A stretch of 64,000 nucleotides of DNA from Maricaulis sp017643475 (GCF_047123815.1 NZ_CP138920.1:806001-870000), one strand, 5' to 3'. Shown: positions 1-8,398, numbered from the stretch's first letter. Numbers and translations: made by a program. The notes: generated by a model not told the origin, from the letters alone.

Positions 1-2
1 TG

Positions 3-884
3 GTTGAACTCGACGCGGAGCTGGAATGGCTCAACCGCATGCCCGCCCTCTTGCAGGCCGACGCGAAGGGCGGCTGGGGCGCTCCCGCGGCCTACAGCGC
101 ACTGGATCAAGCGGCAGCCAAGGCGAACGAGCTGGGCCTGTCCTGCTGCACCCTGGCCAATGCACATCACCTGGGACGGATCGGAGCCTACGCCGAACAC
201 CTTTCGGCAAAAGGCCTGGCCTCCCTGCACTTCGTGAATGTCTATGATCATGCGCCGCTGGTCGCCCCCTTCCGGGGCTCTGACGCGCGCTTCGGCACCA
301 ACCCGATCTGCATCGGCTTTCCGGAAACCGCAAACAACCCGACCTTCCTGCTCGACATGGCGACCAGCATCATCGCCCTCGGCAAGGTACGCGTCGCGGC
401 CAACAAGGGCGTCACGGTTCCACCGGGCACATTGCTCAATGACCAGGGCATGCCCACCACAGACCCGTCCGGCATGGCCGGCTTCGAGATCAAGGGCGCC
501 CTCACCCCGTTTGCCCGCCACAAGGGGTATGGCCTGGCCTATGCCTGCGAGATCCTGGCTGGCGTGCTGTCGCGCTCGGGCACGATCCAGCCAGAGCATG
601 AACGTCGCGGCGGCATCCAGAACTCGATGTTCTCGATCATCCTCTCGCCCCAGGCCTTTGGTGATGAAAACTGGATGGATGAGGAAATGGCCGCGCTCGG
701 CGAATACGTCACCCAGTCCCCGCCGATGGACTGGGACAGCCCCGTCCTCATCCCCGGCGCCCCCGAACGCGCCTGGCGCGGCAAGCGCGAGCGGGAAGGC
801 ATTCCCCTGGACGAAAAGACCGTGGACCAGCTGAACACGCTTGCTGAGGGGCTGGGGATCCCAGACCGCCTCAAGGGCGAGTGA
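3..884 (+). CDS. Ldh-family (malate/L-lactate/imine) oxidoreductase, 5' truncated
   Basis: The frame is open to the left edge, so the start lies outside the window; 293 residues are visible. The protein matches the Ldh2/MDH2 NAD(P)H-dependent dehydrogenase family (malate, lactate, ureidoglycolate, sulfolactate and delta-1-pyrroline-2-carboxylate reductases). Family signs are the HHLGRIGAY segment holding the catalytic His, the FGTNPICIGFP segment, and KGYGLAYACEILAGVLS near the C-terminus. Substrate cannot be read from the sequence. A ketoglutarate-semialdehyde-type dehydrogenase lies 3.7 kb downstream, which would fit a proline/hydroxyproline route, but that is inference. The family is certain; the reaction is not. 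Confidence 0.85.
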   Translation, partial: VELDAELEWLNRMPALLQADAKGGWGAPAAYSALDQAAAKANELGLSCCTLANAHHLGRIGAYAEHLSAKGLASLHFVNVYDHAPLVAPFRGSDARFGTNPICIGFPETANNPTFLLDMATSIIALGKVRVAANKGVTVPPGTLLNDQGMPTTDPSGMAGFEIKGALTPFARHKGYGLAYACEILAGVLSRSGTIQPEHERRGGIQNSMFSIILSPQAFGDENWMDEEMAALGEYVTQSPPMDWDSPVLIPGAPERAWRGKREREGIPLDEKTVDQLNTLAEGLGIPDRLKGE

Positions 885-945
885 TCGACGCAGGTGTGGC
901 CATCACAGCCGTCGGCGGGCACCAGGGCAAGCCGGAGCGAATTGA

Positions 946-1971
946 TTAGTCTTGAACGGGCATAAGAGCGATGAATTCGGCGACGGAGATCGTGTCGGGA
1001 GTGGTGCCATCAGGCATTTCGATCACGCGAGGCCTCCTAAGCCCAACCCGGCCCTCGCTTACATGGAACTCCGAGAACGCATTCGTTGCAAACATACCGG
1101 ATGCCTCCATACTGACGTAAAAGGGTGAGTCGAAGAATCCGAAAGGCCCTTCCATCAAGGGCATTGCGCGCAGTGGCGGGCACCAAGAAGTCTGCCGCAT
1201 CAGAACCGGCCTGGCCGGTATTTCCTCGATCACGATGAACCGCTCGATAACGTCATTCTGAATCCCCCATCCACTGCACCGTGGGTCCAGCAAAGCGCGA
1301 TAAAACTCCTCCGGATAAATCGTTGTCGCATTCAGATAGGAGCCGAGCTCGCCGACGAGGACCTCCTCGTCCAGCAAGACCTGTTCACCATCCATCCGGG
1401 CCCGCACCCGAATGACAGCCGCGCTTCGCTCAAGAAGATCGCGCAGCCGCAATGGCGGAAGCTCCTGCACCTCGCCGGCGAGAACATCTTTTACATATTC
1501 GAGCCAGGCATCATCATCGGCCACAGCGATATTCTCATATCCCACTTCGTACTGCAGAGGTCCAAACACCAGGTAGGACGCCCCCTCTGCAAACTCGACG
1601 CGGATTCGACAATCCGCACCCAGCCCGCCTCGCCCGCGACCATCCCAGAACGCCGCCGTCGTGTGCGCGTAGTAATTTCCCACCAGCGCTTCATCCGAGT
1701 GCCCGTTGGACGAAGCTGAATCAAATCGCGGATATGAGACCGATAGCGATTGAGGGCCATCTCCCTTGAGGTATTCGCGAAACTCCAACTCAAGCCCGGA
1801 ACCGTCGGATGATCGTACGGCCACGGCCAGACCAATCCAGTCCGCATGGTGGATGGCATCATAAGGACCGAGCAGGCTGTGATAGTCCGCCGGCACGTCG
1901 CAGGCCTCTGCCGGTGCCCCCATCGCGCCAGCAATCAGAGCACCACAAACCAGTCGGGAAAAACGCATCAT
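946..1971 (-). CDS. Secreted hypothetical protein
   Basis: A 341-residue protein that I do not recognise. The N-terminus has a basic start, a hydrophobic stretch (LVCGALIAGAMGA) and a plausible signal peptidase site before EACDVPADY, so it is probably exported to the periplasm. The body is acidic, without repeats or a visible catalytic motif, and has a few scattered Cys. GGAGG precedes two adjacent ATG codons (1971 and 1968); either can be the start. It is transcribed towards the Ldh-family gene, converging with it, and has no obvious operon partner. Confidence 0.6.
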   Translation of the reverse strand: MMRFSRLVCGALIAGAMGAPAEACDVPADYHSLLGPYDAIHHADWIGLAVAVRSSDGSGLELEFREYLKGDGPQSLSVSYPRFDSASSNGHSDEALVGNYYAHTTAAFWDGRGRGGLGADCRIRVEFAEGASYLVFGPLQYEVGYENIAVADDDAWLEYVKDVLAGEVQELPPLRLRDLLERSAAVIRVRARMDGEQVLLDEEVLVGELGSYLNATTIYPEEFYRALLDPRCSGWGIQNDVIERFIVIEEIPARPVLMRQTSWCPPLRAMPLMEGPFGFFDSPFYVSMEASGMFATNAFSEFHVSEGRVGLRRPRVIEMPDGTTPDTISVAEFIALMPVQD

Positions 1972-2008
1972 CCACCCTCCGCACGGCAGAGTGGTATCAA
2001 GCGTGCGT

Positions 2009-2497
2009 TTAAAGCAAGCCCTTCACGCCGAACACGTCGAGCGTTTCGTCGTCAATGCGCAGCGGGCGGCGGGTGACGGAGGACAGGCGGCACCATTCTG
2101 TTGTGGCGCGGGCGGAGAAGCGCTTGGCGCCGGGTTTGCGGATATCGACATTGCGTTCAAAACGCGGGCCCTTGTAGGGGCCGAGCCAGGTGCGGATCTC
2201 GGCCGTTTCGCCCGGCTCGATCGGATCGCGGTATTCAATCGTGTGTTTCAAGGCAACCCAGACCTCCCCCGCCACACGCTCGGCGGGGCTGATCAGATGC
2301 CAGTGCGTCACCGCCATCTCCTGCACCCAGCGCAGATAGACGACATTGTTGACGTGACCCAGCTCGTCGAAATCCTCGGCCCGCGGCGTAATGGTCCGCA
2401 TCAGCGCAGTATCATAGGAGATACAGCCCACTCCCTCGCCGGGGGCGAGTGGTTTGTGGTCGATAATGCCGGTTACACCGATCTGGCCGTCGTCCAT
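2009..2497 (-). CDS. Acyl-CoA thioesterase, hotdog fold (4HBT-like)
   Basis: 162 residues. The segment PRAEDFDELGHVNNVVYLRWVQ is the classic active-site region of the 4-hydroxybenzoyl-CoA thioesterase/YbgC-type hotdog family: Asp followed by GHVNN and a Tyr-Leu-Arg-Trp helix. A GAGGAG ribosome site sits a few bases before the ATG at 2497; an internal ATG nearer the domain (residue 33) is an alternative start, since the first 30 residues are outside the usual fold. It likely hydrolyses an acyl-CoA in the cytoplasm; the chain is unknown. It stands alone between the secreted orphan and an intergenic repeat. Confidence 0.8.
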   Translation of the reverse strand: MDDGQIGVTGIIDHKPLAPGEGVGCISYDTALMRTITPRAEDFDELGHVNNVVYLRWVQEMAVTHWHLISPAERVAGEVWVALKHTIEYRDPIEPGETAEIRTWLGPYKGPRFERNVDIRKPGAKRFSARATTEWCRLSSVTRRPLRIDDETLDVFGVKGLL

Positions 2498-2602
2498 GTC
2501 ATCTCCTCACGTCTGGCACAGAGTCTTCTCACGCGCGCGCACGCGAGGGAAGTGAATGGATGGTATTCAATGCCGCGCGATAGCACGCGCCAGCCCCGGG
2601 AT

Positions 2603-2742
2603 CTTCCCCTCCGGGGAAGTGCCGCAACGAAGTGAAGGCGAAGGGGGCGAGCGCAGCGAGCGATCCTCCGGGCTTTGCCCTCCGGCCCCTCCGTCTCCGC
2701 CTTCGCTAAAGCTACGGCGGATCCACCTCCCCGATGGGGAGG
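2603..2742. repeat. Intergenic palindromic repeat element (type A)
   Basis: A 140-bp non-coding GC-rich block between the thioesterase and lpd. It opens with CTTCCCC-TCC-GGGGAAG and closes with CCTCCCC-GAT-GGGGAGG, with smaller stems inside. The element at 57282-57431 has the same design (short stem at each end, similar length, closing stem of C-rich/G-rich arms around AT), so both look like members of one interspersed family. No coding capacity is credible here. The closing stem could also act as the lpd terminator. Confidence 0.55.
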
Positions 2743-2752
2743 ATCAAACGAC

Positions 2753-4180
2753 CTATTTTTTCGGCGCAGAGATATGGATCGGGTGGCCGAGCGCGGTCAG
2801 GGCGGATTCCAGGAAACCCTCGGTCAGGGTCGGGTGAACGTGGATCGTGCCGGCGATGTCTTCCAGGCGCGCGCCCATCTCGATGGCAAGGGCGAACTCG
2901 CCGGAGAGTTCCGAGACATGCGTGCCCACGGCGTGGATACCGAGAATGACATGATCACTCTCACGCGCGGTGACGCGGACAAAACCGCCATCCGTGCCCG
3001 CTTCCATGGACAGGTAACGTCCGGACGCCGCCAGCGGGAACTTGCCGGTGATGACCACCTCGCCCTTGGCCTTTGCCTCGTCCGGGGTCAGGCCGACGCC
3101 GACGACTTCCGGCTCGGTGAAACAGACCGCCGCGATGGAGACCGGATCAAAGACCCGCTTGTGGCCCGCGATCAGCTCGGCGACCATTTCGCCCTGGGCC
3201 GTGGCCTTGTGTGCCAGCAGCGGCTCGCCGACAACATCACCGATCGCCCAGACATTGCGCATGCCGGTGCGGCACTGGTCATCAACCTTGATGAAACGGC
3301 CATCGACCAGATCCAGCCCCATATTCTCGACACCCCAACCGTCCAGGCAAGCCTTGCGGCCCACGGCGACCAGGATCTTGTCGGCTTCAATGCTCTGGGT
3401 CTCGCCCTTGGCGTCTTCGTATTCCAGAACGGCCATGCCGTCCTTCTGCGTCATGCCCTTGGCCTTGCAGGAGAGGTTCACAGCGACCTTGTGCTTCTTC
3501 AGCCACATGGTGATCGGACGCGTGATTTCCTTGTCATAGAGCGGGAGAATGCCGTCAGAGGCCTCGATGAAGGTCACTTCGCTGCCCAGTTTGCGGAAGG
3601 CGATACCCAGCTCGAGACCGATATAGCCCGCACCAACGACAACAAGCTTCTCCGGCTTTTCGGAGAGGTCAAGCGCGTCGGTGGAGCCGATCACCTTGTC
3701 GCCAAACGGCAGGAAGGGCAGCTCAACCTCGACGGAACCGGTCGCCAGCACGACATGCTCGGCCGTGATCTCGACCTCGCCTTCGTCGGTGTCGACAACA
3801 CAGGTCTTGGCGTCCCTGAACTTGGCCCAGCCGGAAATGTGTTCAACGCCCGCAGCCTTGATCAACTGGCCCACACCACCGGTCAGCTTGGAGACGATAC
3901 CGTCCTTCCAGCCCACCAGCTTGCCCATGTCCAGCTTCGGCGCTTCGGCCAGCGAAATACCCAGCTCGTCCTTCTCGGCGTGTTTGGACATTTCCTCATA
4001 CTTGGTCGCGGCATGGATCATCGCCTTGGAGGGGATACAGCCGCGATTGAGACAGGTTCCGCCCAAACCGTGCTTGTCGACGATGATCGTGTCCAGACCC
4101 AGCTGGCCCGCACGAATAGCCGCCGGATATCCACCCGGACCACCACCAATGATGAGAACCTGGCACGAACGTGTCTGCAT
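2753..4180 (-). CDS. lpdA: Dihydrolipoyl dehydrogenase (E3)
   Basis: 475 residues from the ATG at 4180, which has AAGGAG 9 bases upstream; the in-frame ATG at 4234 would add 18 residues of no family character. FAD-binding GGGPGG is at residues 12-17, the redox disulfide is C43/C48 in GGTCLNRGCIPSKA, the NAD-binding GxGxxG-type stretch is VVGAGYIGLELG, and the dimer-interface HPTLTEG motif ends the protein. It reoxidises dihydrolipoamide in 2-oxoacid dehydrogenase complexes. The E1 and E2 genes of a branched-chain complex lie 4.5 kb away on the same strand but in a separate unit, so this may be their E3. Confidence 0.95.
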   Translation of the reverse strand: MQTRSCQVLIIGGGPGGYPAAIRAGQLGLDTIIVDKHGLGGTCLNRGCIPSKAMIHAATKYEEMSKHAEKDELGISLAEAPKLDMGKLVGWKDGIVSKLTGGVGQLIKAAGVEHISGWAKFRDAKTCVVDTDEGEVEITAEHVVLATGSVEVELPFLPFGDKVIGSTDALDLSEKPEKLVVVGAGYIGLELGIAFRKLGSEVTFIEASDGILPLYDKEITRPITMWLKKHKVAVNLSCKAKGMTQKDGMAVLEYEDAKGETQSIEADKILVAVGRKACLDGWGVENMGLDLVDGRFIKVDDQCRTGMRNVWAIGDVVGEPLLAHKATAQGEMVAELIAGHKRVFDPVSIAAVCFTEPEVVGVGLTPDEAKAKGEVVITGKFPLAASGRYLSMEAGTDGGFVRVTARESDHVILGIHAVGTHVSELSGEFALAIEMGARLEDIAGTIHVHPTLTEGFLESALTALGHPIHISAPKK

Positions 4181-4268
4181 GGGGATGCTCCTTGGAATAA
4201 ATGGCTGCGAAACCAATGAGGATTTGCGAGGCATTTAGCGTCTTGCGACGCAAAGGGAAAGAGCCGCG

Positions 4269-4475
4269 TCAGGATGCGCGGTTTTTCGACATAAATTGCC
4301 GCGCGAGCGAAACGAGGACAGAACCAACGACAAACACGGGCAGGCTGGTGAAAATGAGCATCGGCAAATGCTCAGGCGCAAGCCCGATATCATCGTGGAA
4401 GAACATCAGCGCAAACACGCTGACGGCCCACACGGCCAGGACGCTGACCAGCTGATCCCAAATCTGTTTGAACAT
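4269..4475 (-). CDS. Small two-helix membrane protein
   Basis: 68 residues, unrecognised. Two hydrophobic stretches (about residues 10-27, LVSVLAVWAVSVFALMFF, and 38-60, MLIFTSLPVFVVGSVLVSLARQF) suggest an inner-membrane hairpin protein with a short basic tail. It lies upstream of lpd on the same strand, 88 bp away, and could be cotranscribed. Codon use resembles the neighbours. Real but of unknown role; moderately sure that it is coding. Confidence 0.5.
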   Translation of the reverse strand: MFKQIWDQLVSVLAVWAVSVFALMFFHDDIGLAPEHLPMLIFTSLPVFVVGSVLVSLARQFMSKNRAS

Positions 4476-4547
4476 GCCTCACTCCCTGCTGCGGACAGGA
4501 CACGCCAGCGTCCTCCAGGTCAAGCATCCAGATAGCCGCACTGCAGA

Positions 4548-4566
4548 ATTGGATATTGTATCCAAT
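4548..4566. promoter_or_regulatory. Palindromic operator ahead of the aldehyde dehydrogenase
   Basis: ATTGGATA-TTG-TATCCAAT is a perfect inverted repeat with 8-bp arms and a 3-bp spacer, about 44 bp upstream of the aldehyde dehydrogenase start and in unusually AT-rich DNA for this genome. Size and composition resemble operators of FCD-subfamily GntR regulators, which often control sugar-acid and amino-acid catabolism. No GntR gene is in the window, so the regulator is unknown. Confidence 0.6.
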
Positions 4567-4609
4567 ATTTCTATCTGGCATGTATGTCACGACCAACAGG
4601 AGCAGGGCC

Positions 4610-6172
4610 ATGATCAACGGAAAACACCTCATCGCCGGACGCTGGACCGAAAGCGACCGCGTCTTCCTTTCCAGACCCGCAACAGGCGAGGCTCACGAAT
4701 TCTCCGTCGGCACGCCGGAACTTGTCGATGAAGCCTGCAAAGCGGCCGAACAGGCCTTCATGACCTATGGCTACAGCCCGGTGGCCACACGCGCTGCCCT
4801 GCTCAACGCCATCGCCGACGAGATCGAAACACGCGGTGATGACATCACCCGGATCGGTCACGAGGAAACCGGCCTGCCCGAAGCCCGTCTGATCGGGGAA
4901 CGCGGCCGTACTGTCGGTCAGCTGCGCCTGTTCGCGAGAACCATCCAGGACGGTAACTATCTGGACCGTCGTCATGACGAGGCCCTTCCGGAGCGTCAGC
5001 CCGTGCCCCGCCCCGATCTGAAACTCATCCAGCGCCCGATCGGCCCTGTTGCCGTTTTCGGCGCTTCCAACTTCCCGCTCGCCTTCTCCACTGCAGGAGG
5101 CGACACGGCCGCGGCCCTGGCGGCCGGCTGCCCGGTCGTGGTCAAGGGCCACAGCGCGCATCCGGGCACGGCGGACATCATCGCCCAGGCCATACAGGCA
5201 GCCATCGAGACTGTCGGCGTCCATCCCGGTGTGTTCAGCCAGATCCAGGGCGGTGATCGCTCGGTCGGCACGGCGCTGGTCCGCAATGAATACATTCGCG
5301 CGGTTGGCTTCACCGGCTCGCTGGCGGGCGGCCGCGCCCTGTTTGACCTCTGCGCAGCGCGCGAGGACCCCATCCCCTTCTTTGGCGAGCTGGGTTCGGT
5401 CAATCCGATGTTCCTTCTGCCCGAGGCCCTGGGCGCGCGCGGTGGGGCGATCGCGTCAGGCTGGGTCGCCTCGCTGACGATGGGTGCGGGCCAGTTCTGC
5501 ACCAATCCGGGCATCGCCGTCGTCGTTGAGGACGATGATGCCGAGGCCTTCATCCACGCTTCCCTGGCCGAGCTGATGAAAGTCCAGGGCCAGACCATGC
5601 TGACTGACGGCATCGCCAGCGCCTATCGCAAGGGCCGCGATGGCGTGCGCCGGGCCCGCGGGGTGAAGGAGATCCTGTCCACTGACTGCGAGGCACGCGA
5701 AGCCACCCCCAACCTGTTTGTCGTTTCCGGCCAGGACTGGCTTGCCGACGAGACGCTGAGCGAGGAGGTCTTCGGGCCACTCGGCCTGGTGATCACGGTC
5801 CGGGACACTGATGAAATGCTGGTCATTGCGCGCGCGCTGAAGGGCCAGCTGACCTGCACGCTGCACATGGACACCGCCGATACCGACCTGGCCCGTCTGC
5901 TGATGCCCGTCCTGGAACGCAAGGCCGGACGCATCCTGACAAATGGCTTCCCGACCGGGGTGGAAGTCAGCGAGACGATGGTGCATGGCGGCCCTTATCC
6001 GGCCTCCACCAATTTTGGAGCGACCAGTGTGGGTACAATGTCCATCCGCCGTTTCCTGCGTCCGGTCTGCTATCAGAACATGCCCAGGGCGCTGTTGCCG
6101 GTGGAGTGGGAGAATGAAGCCGAAAGCGCGGTCAAGAGCGTGCGTGAATTGCTGCCTGCGGAAACGGACTAG
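4610..6172 (+). CDS. Aldehyde dehydrogenase, 2-oxoglutarate semialdehyde dehydrogenase type
   Basis: 520 residues from the ATG at 4610, preceded by AGGAG; the upstream in-frame ATG at 4556 lies inside the palindromic operator and is unlikely. The catalytic Cys is in MGAGQFCTNPG and the general-base Glu in FGELGSVNP; both contexts are typical of 2-oxoglutarate semialdehyde dehydrogenases, which make 2-oxoglutarate in pentose, glucarate and hydroxyproline breakdown. The family also includes other NADP-dependent aldehyde dehydrogenases, so the substrate is a strong guess. It overlaps the 3' end of the convergent TetR gene by a few bases. Confidence 0.85.
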   Translation: MINGKHLIAGRWTESDRVFLSRPATGEAHEFSVGTPELVDEACKAAEQAFMTYGYSPVATRAALLNAIADEIETRGDDITRIGHEETGLPEARLIGERGRTVGQLRLFARTIQDGNYLDRRHDEALPERQPVPRPDLKLIQRPIGPVAVFGASNFPLAFSTAGGDTAAALAAGCPVVVKGHSAHPGTADIIAQAIQAAIETVGVHPGVFSQIQGGDRSVGTALVRNEYIRAVGFTGSLAGGRALFDLCAAREDPIPFFGELGSVNPMFLLPEALGARGGAIASGWVASLTMGAGQFCTNPGIAVVVEDDDAEAFIHASLAELMKVQGQTMLTDGIASAYRKGRDGVRRARGVKEILSTDCEAREATPNLFVVSGQDWLADETLSEEVFGPLGLVITVRDTDEMLVIARALKGQLTCTLHMDTADTDLARLLMPVLERKAGRILTNGFPTGVEVSETMVHGGPYPASTNFGATSVGTMSIRRFLRPVCYQNMPRALLPVEWENEAESAVKSVRELLPAETD

Positions 6173-6765
6173 GCCGGGCCGCGCAAGCGCAGCAGCTGGC
6201 CTTCAATCACCGCTGCCACCTGTTCGGTCAGGAAAGCCTCCAGCTCCGCTGGAGAACGCGGTGCCAGCGTCATCGAGCTGGCCAGGGAAACGAGGCCGTA
6301 ACTCGCCCCCAGCGCCGAGAAGACAAGGTCGCGGCATATGCGAGCCTCGACCTCATCTCCCAACGCAAGTCGCGCCGAGGCCATGAGATGCTCCAGCATC
6401 GCACGGACCGCGGCTTCCAGCGCCGCCCCGTCGAACATCAATTCGCGCGGCCGCGACAGCATCAGCGCGTAGAGATGCGGCCGGGCCAGGGCAAAGCGGA
6501 TGGAGGCGGTGAAGTCACGCTGCAGCCCCGCCTCCCCCTCTGCCCGCACAAGCTCGCAGAGGAGATCGCGAAAACCGTCCGCGGCGACTTCAGCCAACAG
6601 ACGGTCGCGATCGGTGAAATGCCGATAGATCGCACGATGGTCCACGCCCACCCTGTTGGCCACAGCCCGCATGGTCACCGCATCCGGGCCGTCAGCCTCG
6701 GTGATCGCCAGCGCGGCCGCAACAGCCCCACTGCCCACCTCGCCGTGATGGTAGCGCTTGGCCAC
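6169..6765 (-). CDS. TetR-family regulator A
   Basis: 198 residues. The N-terminal helix-turn-helix is clear: AVTMRAVANRVGVDHRAIYRHFTDRDRLLAEVA, residues about 33-66. The C-terminal ligand domain is not informative. It starts 1 bp after the stop of a hotdog thioesterase and must be cotranscribed with it. The palindrome at 7232-7250, just upstream of that thioesterase, is the obvious candidate operator, giving an autoregulated thioesterase-regulator pair that may respond to an acyl-CoA. That circuit is inferred from position. Confidence 0.88.
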   Translation of the reverse strand: MAKRYHHGEVGSGAVAAALAITEADGPDAVTMRAVANRVGVDHRAIYRHFTDRDRLLAEVAADGFRDLLCELVRAEGEAGLQRDFTASIRFALARPHLYALMLSRPRELMFDGAALEAAVRAMLEHLMASARLALGDEVEARICRDLVFSALGASYGLVSLASSMTLAPRSPAELEAFLTEQVAAVIEGQLLRLRGPA

Positions 6766-6766
6766 C

Positions 6767-7216
6767 CTAGCCGGTCTTCTTTATGTGCCAGGCTACCGTC
6801 ATTTCCGCGCAGGTATTCTCGTCGGCATCCCGGATATCGACATTGACGTCGAACACGACCTTGCCATCAGCGTGGAAGGCTTTCAGCGCTTCCTCTGCCG
6901 GAATGCTCGCCGTCGCGATTGCCGTGATATCGGTCTTGGCCGTCTTCACATACTTGATGGAGGCATTGGCCGCGACGGGACGCGCAGCCAGCAGCTGGTC
7001 CGCCATCACACCGCCCATCGCCGCACCGGACGCCGCCTCGCCCAGCGTGAACATCGCCCCGGCATGCATGGTCTGGATATGGTTTTCCACCTCGCCGCGC
7101 TTGGCCAGCGTGGCCACACCCCGCTCGGCCGAAACCTCTTCCAGCTTCACCCCGGTATAGTTCGCAAACGGCACGCTGGCAGCCATGTGCTGCTTGATCA
7201 TTTCAAAGATTTCCAT
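6767..7216 (-). CDS. PaaI/DUF4442-type hotdog thioesterase
   Basis: 149 residues with the hotdog thioesterase pattern: a conserved N-terminal Asn-Tyr-Thr-Gly strand, HIQTMHAGAMFTLGEAASGAAMG (the central helix with the catalytic region), and a C-terminal beta strand segment VDIRDADENTCAEMTVAWHI. The context of a central helix with HAG and GE is usual for PaaI/DUF4442 proteins. It is the first gene of a two-gene unit with TetR regulator A. Substrate unknown. Confidence 0.8.
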   Translation of the reverse strand: MEIFEMIKQHMAASVPFANYTGVKLEEVSAERGVATLAKRGEVENHIQTMHAGAMFTLGEAASGAAMGGVMADQLLAARPVAANASIKYVKTAKTDITAIATASIPAEEALKAFHADGKVVFDVNVDIRDADENTCAEMTVAWHIKKTG

Positions 7217-7231
7217 CGATCCAACCTTGTT

Positions 7232-7250
7232 ATGTCACCATTGGTGACAT
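7232..7250. promoter_or_regulatory. Palindromic operator, probable TetR A site
   Basis: ATGTCACC-ATT-GGTGACAT, perfect 8-bp arms with a 3-bp spacer, ends 16 bp upstream of the thioesterase start (7216). Position just before the thioesterase-TetR A unit suggests autoregulation by TetR A. It does not resemble the operator near TetR B. Confidence 0.65.
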
Positions 7251-7289
7251 TGGGTATAGAGGAAGGCATCGGCGATGGGAAGTCGGAGC

Positions 7290-7880
7290 TCAATCCGTCT
7301 GTGGCCTAAAACCGGAGAGGACCTGGCGGATCATGCGCTCCTGACGGGCGGGATCAGCCTCGTCACGGTGGTGAACCGCCGCCAGCGCCAGCTCGGCCAA
7401 TACAGCGTTGAGAATGCGGGCCGCAAGATCAATGGAACCCACTTCGAGCTCACCCGCCTCGCTCGCCAGCTGGATCGCGCGCTTCATACCGCCAAGACTG
7501 AATTCCCCTTCCAGGTCGCGGGCGCGTTTCCAGCCGAGCACCTGTGGCCCCTGGTCGAGCAGTATGGCGGCGGTCACCGGCTCACGCGCTGCCGCCAGCC
7601 AGGCCAGACAGGCGGATAATAAGTTTTCCAAAGGTGAGCCGGTATGGCTTGCTGCCGCCGCAGCTCCCGCAATCGTAGCTTTTGACTCCGCAATGAAGAC
7701 TGCTTCGAACAAGGCCTGCTTGCTTGCAAAGTGATGATACATCGCGCCACGCGACACCCTGGCAACCGCCAGGATCTCATTGGTATGCGTCGCGTCATAA
7801 CCCGCACGGGCAAAGCTGGCCCGCCCGGCTTTCACCAGGGCCTCGCGCGTTGCTTTCCGTCTTTCTGCCTGAGTCGCCAT
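7290..7880 (-). CDS. TetR-family regulator B
   Basis: 196 residues with an N-terminal TetR helix-turn-helix (ATHTNEILAVARVSRGAMYHHFASKQALFEAVF, about residues 30-62). The C-terminal half, with TAAILLDQGPQVLGW, resembles the TetR group that has a TetR_C helical domain of AcrR-like proteins. It is divergent from the NTF2-like gene, with 80 bp between them containing one perfect and one imperfect palindrome, so it probably represses both itself and that gene. Confidence 0.88.
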   Translation of the reverse strand: MATQAERRKATREALVKAGRASFARAGYDATHTNEILAVARVSRGAMYHHFASKQALFEAVFIAESKATIAGAAAAASHTGSPLENLLSACLAWLAAAREPVTAAILLDQGPQVLGWKRARDLEGEFSLGGMKRAIQLASEAGELEVGSIDLAARILNAVLAELALAAVHHRDEADPARQERMIRQVLSGFRPQTD

Positions 7881-7890
7881 GATTTCACTT

Positions 7891-7941
7891 TACAGACTTC
7901 GTGTCGGTTTTACAGTGGCCACATACCGACACCGTGTCGGT
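7891..7941. promoter_or_regulatory. Paired operators between TetR B and the NTF2-like gene
   Basis: The perfect palindrome ACCGACAC-C-GTGTCGGT occupies 7925-7941. A second copy with one intact arm (GTGTCGGT, 7900-7907) and a degenerate left arm (ACAGACTT, 7891-7898) has the same one-base centre. The two are 34 bp apart, about three helical turns. They fill the divergent promoter region, as expected of TetR operators, with the strong site next to the NTF2-like gene and the weak one next to tetR. Confidence 0.7.
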
Positions 7942-7960
7942 TAATATAAGGAGCCCCGTC

Positions 7961-8329
7961 ATGAGCGACCCTATCGCCTCTCTCGAAAGCATGCTCGCCG
8001 CGTGGAACGAGCCCGACCCGGCCAAGGTCCGCCGCCATCTCGATCAGGCGCTCGCCACAGATGTGCGATTTGTCGACCCCTCCATTGATGTGACAGGGAT
8101 CGACGGGTTTGAGGCAAATGTGCACGAGGTCAAGAAGACCCTGCCGGGCGCGGTCTATGCGCGTGCCAGCGCTGTCGACAGCCAACACAATTTCCACCGC
8201 TATCACTGGACAATCCATCAGGACGGAAAGCTATTGCTGGAAGGATTTGATGTGGCGCCGACCGATGAGGCTGGCCGTGTCGTCTGCATGATCGGTTTTT
8301 TTGGCGCCCTGGCGCAGGATGCGGCCTGA
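7961..8329 (+). CDS. NTF2-like / SnoaL-type small protein
   Basis: 122 residues from the ATG at 7961, which has AAGGAG 8 bases upstream; longer in-frame starts run through the operator. The sequence (ASLESMLAAWNEPDPAKVRRHLDQALATDVRFVDP and YHWTIHQDGKLLLEGFDVAPTDEAGRVVCMIGFF) has the pattern of the cone-shaped NTF2/SnoaL fold, which hosts isomerases, dehydratases and ligand-binding proteins. No specific activity can be assigned. It is divergent from, and probably controlled by, TetR regulator B. Confidence 0.75.
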   Translation: MSDPIASLESMLAAWNEPDPAKVRRHLDQALATDVRFVDPSIDVTGIDGFEANVHEVKKTLPGAVYARASAVDSQHNFHRYHWTIHQDGKLLLEGFDVAPTDEAGRVVCMIGFFGALAQDAA

Positions 8330-8360
8330 AACGCTGACTTCGACCGCGCCAGAAACAATA

Positions 8361-8391
8361 AAGCGGGACACCTCATCGAGACATCCCGCTT
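8361..8391 (+). terminator. Weak hairpin after the NTF2-like gene
   Basis: AGCGGGA (8362-8368) pairs with TCCCGCT (8384-8390) around a 15-base loop; no long T-run follows. It lies between two convergent genes and may serve both. Confidence 0.4.
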
Positions 8392-8398
8392 CTGCAAA

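Noticed and set aside
2675..4219. A 514-codon plus-strand frame over lpd
   Set aside because: Antisense shadow of dihydrolipoyl dehydrogenase; composition is that of a mirror frame.
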